The translations under genes and the position numbers were made by a program. DNA of 64,000 nt, from the NCBI RefSeq assembly GCF_039523335.1, contig NZ_BAAAFC010000001.1:1612001-1676000 (forward strand), given 5' to 3'. This document shows positions 62,341-64,000 of the stretch, piece after piece (the first letter of the stretch is position 1; each line of letters opens with the position of its first letter). The notes beneath the pieces are model-generated. The model made no database searches and was not told the origin of the DNA. It worked only from the letters and a program-made list of their open reading frames with translations. Origin of the DNA: Marinobacter szutsaonensis (GTDB taxonomy: Bacteria > Pseudomonadota > Gammaproteobacteria > Pseudomonadales > Oleiphilaceae).

Positions 62341-63125
62341 CCCAACAGCCAGACGGCAACCAGATCCATCCCGAACAACAACCGGAAATGCCGCTGATCG
62401 AGCACCTGCTCGAGCTGCGTAACCGGCTATTGAAGATGGTGCTGGCCGTGGTGATCTGTTTCGCCGCGATCTACCCCTTCGCCAACGAACTCTATCTCTG
62501 GCTGAGCCAGCCGATCAGGGAGTTACTGCCCGTTGGCCAGAGCATGATCGCCACCGACGTCACCTCCCCCTTCTTCGCCCCGCTGAAGCTGGCACTGGTG
62601 CTCTCGGTTTTTGCCGCGATCCCGGTCATCCTCTACCAGCTCTGGAGCTTCATTGCCCCGGGGCTGTATGCCCACGAGAAGCGCCTGGCATTCCCGTTGC
62701 TGTTCACCTCGGTGATCCTGTTCTATGCCGGTGCGGCCTTTGCCTATTACGTGGTGTTTCCACTGGTGTTCGGGTTCTTTACCGCCATCGGACCCGAGGG
62801 CATTGTGGAGCTGCCGGACATCAGCAGTTACCTGAATTTCGTGCTCAAGATGTTCTTTGCCTTCGGAGTGGCCTTCGAGATCCCGATCGCCACGGTCCTG
62901 CTGATCCTGACCGGCGCCACCACCCCGGACGATCTGGCCGCCAAGCGCCCCTACGTGGTCGTCGGCTGCTTCATCATCGGCATGATGCTGACGCCGCCGG
63001 ACATCATCTCCCAGACGCTGCTGGCGGTACCGATGTGGATCCTGTTCGAGTTCGGCATCCTGTTCGGGCGCCTGGCCCGCCGTGAGGTGGCCAGCGAGGA
63101 TTCGGAAGATTTCCCCGGCGAATGA
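62337..63125 (+). CDS. tatC: Twin-arginine translocase subunit TatC
   Basis: 262-residue membrane protein with six helices. Conserved features include the opening MPLIEHLLELRNRLLKMVLA, the FSSPLKL-like segment (SPFFAPLKLALVLSVF) and LYQLWSFIAPGLYAHEKR in the first periplasmic-cytoplasmic region. It is the receptor for twin-arginine signal peptides. The stop overlaps rsmE by four bases. Confidence 0.96.
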   Translation: MTQQPDGNQIHPEQQPEMPLIEHLLELRNRLLKMVLAVVICFAAIYPFANELYLWLSQPIRELLPVGQSMIATDVTSPFFAPLKLALVLSVFAAIPVILYQLWSFIAPGLYAHEKRLAFPLLFTSVILFYAGAAFAYYVVFPLVFGFFTAIGPEGIVELPDISSYLNFVLKMFFAFGVAFEIPIATVLLILTGATTPDDLAAKRPYVVVGCFIIGMMLTPPDIISQTLLAVPMWILFEFGILFGRLARREVASEDSEDFPGE

Positions 63126-63841
63126 ACCTGGCACTGCTGTTTGACGAGGATTTTGTCACACCGGACCGGGCCGTTCTGGCCGGCCGCCGGCTGGCCCACC
63201 TGCATTCCGTACTGAAAGTCGCCGCCGGTGACCGCATTCCGGTCGGTCGCGTTGACGGCCTGATGGGAAGTGGAGAGGTGATCCGCTTGACGGACACCGA
63301 AGCGGAACTGCAGGTGACGCTGGACCAGCAGCCCCCGACTGCGCTGCCCCTTACCCTGATCCTGGCCATGCCCCGCCCCAAAATGTTCCGCCGGGTGCTG
63401 CAGACCTGCGCCTCCCTCGGCATCAAGGACATCTGGCTGATCAACAGCTACAAGGTGGAGAAGAGTTTCTGGCAGACTCCCTGGCTGTCGGAAGACAACC
63501 TGCGGGAAAACCTGACCCTGGGCCTCGAGCAGGCCAAAGATACGGTGATGCCGACCGTTCACATCCGCAAACTGTTCAAACCCTTCGTGGAAGACGAGCT
63601 GCCCGGCATCCTCACCGGCAAGCGGGCACTGGTGGCCCATCCGGGCACACCCACGCCCTGCCCTGTGCACCTGCATGAACCGGCCGTGCTGTGCATCGGA
63701 CCCGAAGGAGGCTTCACCCCGTATGAGGTGGGCAAGCTCGAGGAGGCGGGTTGCCAGGGCGTTCATCTCGGCCCCCGGATCCTGCGGGTGGAAACCGCCG
63801 TGCCGGTGTTGGTCAGCCGGCTTTTTGACGCCTGCCGTTAA
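63122..63841 (+). CDS. rsmE: 16S rRNA (uracil-1498-N3)-methyltransferase RsmE
   Basis: 239-residue SPOUT-class methyltransferase modifying U1498 of 16S rRNA. The N-terminal PUA-like domain (LAGRRLAHLHSVLKVAAGDRI) is followed by the SPOUT core with the trefoil-knot SAM loop CIGPEGGFTPYEV near 197 and LGPRILRVETAVPV near the end. It overlaps tatC by four bases, so the Tat operon continues through it. Confidence 0.95.
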   Translation: MNLALLFDEDFVTPDRAVLAGRRLAHLHSVLKVAAGDRIPVGRVDGLMGSGEVIRLTDTEAELQVTLDQQPPTALPLTLILAMPRPKMFRRVLQTCASLGIKDIWLINSYKVEKSFWQTPWLSEDNLRENLTLGLEQAKDTVMPTVHIRKLFKPFVEDELPGILTGKRALVAHPGTPTPCPVHLHEPAVLCIGPEGGFTPYEVGKLEEAGCQGVHLGPRILRVETAVPVLVSRLFDACR

Positions 63842-63848
63842 ACCAGCC

Positions 63849-64000
63849 TTACGCAGCTTCCCCGTGGCGTTTCTGCCACCAGTTGATCAGGGGCGTCAGC
63901 ACCCCGACCAGGATACCACCGGCCAGAACCCCGAACAGACCATCGGCCAGTGTGGAAACCAGGGTGGCGCCGATGCCACCAAAGCCTTCGGAGAAGTGGT
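63849..64000 (-). CDS. C-terminus of a membrane protein (possibly DUF808/YedI family)
   Basis: Partial gene running out of the window to the right; about 49 residues are visible before the TAA at 63849-63851. They read as a Gly-rich hydrophobic segment (GFGGIGATLVSTLADGLFG, then LAGGILVGVLTPLINWW) ending in a basic QKRHGEAA tail. The pattern suits the last membrane helices of a DUF808 protein, but the rest of the gene is needed to confirm it. Convergent with rsmE with seven bases between stops. Confidence 0.5.
   Translation of the reverse strand, partial: HFSEGFGGIGATLVSTLADGLFGVLAGGILVGVLTPLINWWQKRHGEAA

Overview
The window is about 64 kb of GC-rich chromosome from a marine gammaproteobacterium, most likely Marinobacter or a close relative. 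Three things point there. The recN-fur-bamE-rnfH-ratA...smpB order matches the Pseudomonas/Marinobacter arrangement. There are two wax-ester-synthase/DGAT-type acyltransferases and a PHA-granule-region protein. Several transport genes belong to sodium-coupled or sodium-handling families. No insertion sequence, integrase, CRISPR array, rRNA or tRNA was seen. The only structural RNA found is tmRNA, with peptide tag ANDENYALAA.

Layout. 1-8.4 kb: a sigma-32-like promoter fires leftward out of the window (expected target grpE). It is followed by SOS-controlled recN with two LexA boxes, fur, bamE, rnfH/ratA, an NSS-family transporter, smpB, a WS/DGAT gene and ssrA. 8.5-9.8 kb: an SDR oxidoreductase and an ExoD-like protein. 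9.9-24.6 kb: the main accessory block. It is a long leftward operon of a coiled-coil periplasmic protein, three TPR proteins (two of them lipoproteins), a small secreted protein, a TolQ/ExbB, two ExbD/TolR proteins, a TonB/AgmX-like protein, a di-heme HzsA-like lipoprotein and a membrane protein. Two outer-membrane beta-barrel genes are divergent from it. The content resembles the Agl-Glt trans-envelope machinery of Myxococcus, here joined to a predicted c-type cytochrome.

24.6-30.7 kb: a lipoprotein, then a leftward group of an ATP-grasp ligase, an unrecognised 674-residue protein with a possible Cys-His-Asn triad, and an acetolactate-synthase-like ThDP enzyme. 30.7-42 kb is mostly metabolic: mqo, nhaD and a Ca/Na exchanger, plsC, sorAB sulfite dehydrogenase, msrB/msrA, a metallophosphoesterase, fumC and a CarS-like cytidylyltransferase. 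42-53.6 kb: an exaC-type aldehyde dehydrogenase divergent from two overlapping LuxR-type regulators, a repeat-containing lipoprotein, a BASS transporter, a LuxR response regulator followed by REP-like tandem repeats, and a nosP-nahK nitric-oxide sensing pair. 53.8-57.6 kb: a second WS/DGAT, an alpha/beta hydrolase, a helical protein and a PHA-region protein. 57.7-63.8 kb: ubiE-ubiJ-ubiB, hisI-hisE, tatABC and rsmE, then the 3' end of a convergent membrane-protein gene.

The strongest candidate for an under-described system is the 9.9-24.6 kb envelope cluster. The second is the ATP-grasp/cysteine-peptidase-like pair at 27.3-30.6 kb. All family assignments were made by reading translations. No database search was run.
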